This document shows positions 13,307 to 13,639 of a stretch of 13,639 nt of DNA, piece after piece (position 1 is the stretch's first letter; every line of letters starts with the position of its first letter). The translations under genes and the position numbers were made by a program. The notes beneath the pieces were generated by a model. The model did not search any database, was not told where the DNA came from, and was given only the letters and a program-made list of their open reading frames with translations. This DNA is from an uncultured Blastococcus sp. (GTDB lineage Bacteria > Actinomycetota > Actinomycetes > Mycobacteriales > Antricoccaceae): positions 1 through 13,639 of the forward strand of contig CAMIGT010000005.1 in assembly GCA_946221975.1 (NCBI GenBank), given 5' to 3'.

Positions 13307-13639
13307 ATGAGAGCCGTTCACATCGCAACCCTCGACGGCCCCGAAGCCGTCTCGGTCGTCGATATCGACACCCCAAGCCGCAAACCACACGAGGTGCTGA
13401 TCGAGGTGTACGCCGCGGGCGTGGCATTTCCCGAAGTGCTGCAGTCCCGCGGCAAGTACCAGATCAAGCCCGACCTGCCGTTTGTGCCCGGAGCCGAGAT
13501 CGCCGGCGTCGTAGTCGAAGCTCCCGACGACGCGCACGTGCGGGCCGGTGACCGGGTTGCTGCGCTGTCCATGCTCGGCGGTTTCGCCGAGTACGCCGTC
13601 GCAGCGCCAGACCGGGTCTTCAAGATCCCGGACAACCTG
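13307..13639 (+). CDS. Quinone oxidoreductase-like MDR-family protein (3' truncated by window)
   Basis: The first 111 residues of a medium-chain dehydrogenase/reductase. The GroES-like N-terminal domain is visible: EVLIEVYAAGVAFPEVLQSR, GKYQIKPDLPFVPGAEIAG, then VRAGDRVAAL and GGFAEYAVA. Catalytic zinc ligands (Cys after AAG, GHE) are missing: AAGVAF and PGAE stand at those places, as in NADPH:quinone reductases rather than zinc alcohol dehydrogenases. The nucleotide-binding domain lies beyond the window. ATG 13307 is chosen because family similarity begins there; an ATG at 13299 leads to a stop after three codons. The gene is divergent from the amidase, with about 200 bases between. Confidence 0.9.
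   Translation, partial: MRAVHIATLDGPEAVSVVDIDTPSRKPHEVLIEVYAAGVAFPEVLQSRGKYQIKPDLPFVPGAEIAGVVVEAPDDAHVRAGDRVAALSMLGGFAEYAVAAPDRVFKIPDNL

Overview
The window is GC-rich (most third codon positions are G or C), with frequent GTG starts, short 4-base stop/start overlaps and an F420-dependent glucose-6-phosphate dehydrogenase next to two mycofactocin genes. Together these point to an actinomycete (Actinomycetota), but not to a particular genus. The layout differs from the Mycobacterium arrangement.

Bases 1-5120 (+ strand) look like one transcription unit. It holds a sulfonate/taurine-type ABC importer (ATPase cut by the window edge, lipoprotein binding protein, permease), then mftD (premycofactocin synthase) and mftF (mycofactocin glycosyltransferase). 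mftE, which lies between mftD and mftF in Mycobacterium tuberculosis, is absent here, as are mftA, mftB and mftC. The pathway must therefore be completed elsewhere. A long imperfect inverted repeat separates mftF from the convergent fgd gene (minus strand, 5193-6197).

Bases 6198-7159 are a gene-poor, less GC-rich patch. It contains a deletion scar: the 5' end of a DUF262 gene is joined to the 3' end of a HEPN nuclease gene. The patch lies on the 3' side of a tRNA gene with a CAT anticodon (7160-7233, minus), a usual place for mobile islands. lspA follows on the + strand and appears to start at a CTG codon. A two-copy interspersed repeat (7931-8079) fills the gap to the next, convergent genes.

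Bases 8090-10655 form a divergent regulatory module. A WYL-domain repressor-type regulator and a DUF1330 protein are on the minus strand; two DinB-fold proteins overlapping by 4 bases are on the + strand. The 80-100 base region between them carries a perfect inverted repeat that is a candidate operator.

Bases 10689-11570 encode an unnamed protein with a PD-(D/E)XK nuclease-like core. It shares its stop tetranucleotide CTAG with a convergent amidase-signature gene (11567-13099, minus). The window ends inside a quinone-oxidoreductase-like MDR gene (13307 onward, +) that is probably read from a leaderless transcript.

No complete new system can be claimed. The points most worth following are the split mycofactocin locus behind an importer, the DUF262/HEPN deletion scar, the CTG start of lspA and the PD-(D/E)XK-like protein.
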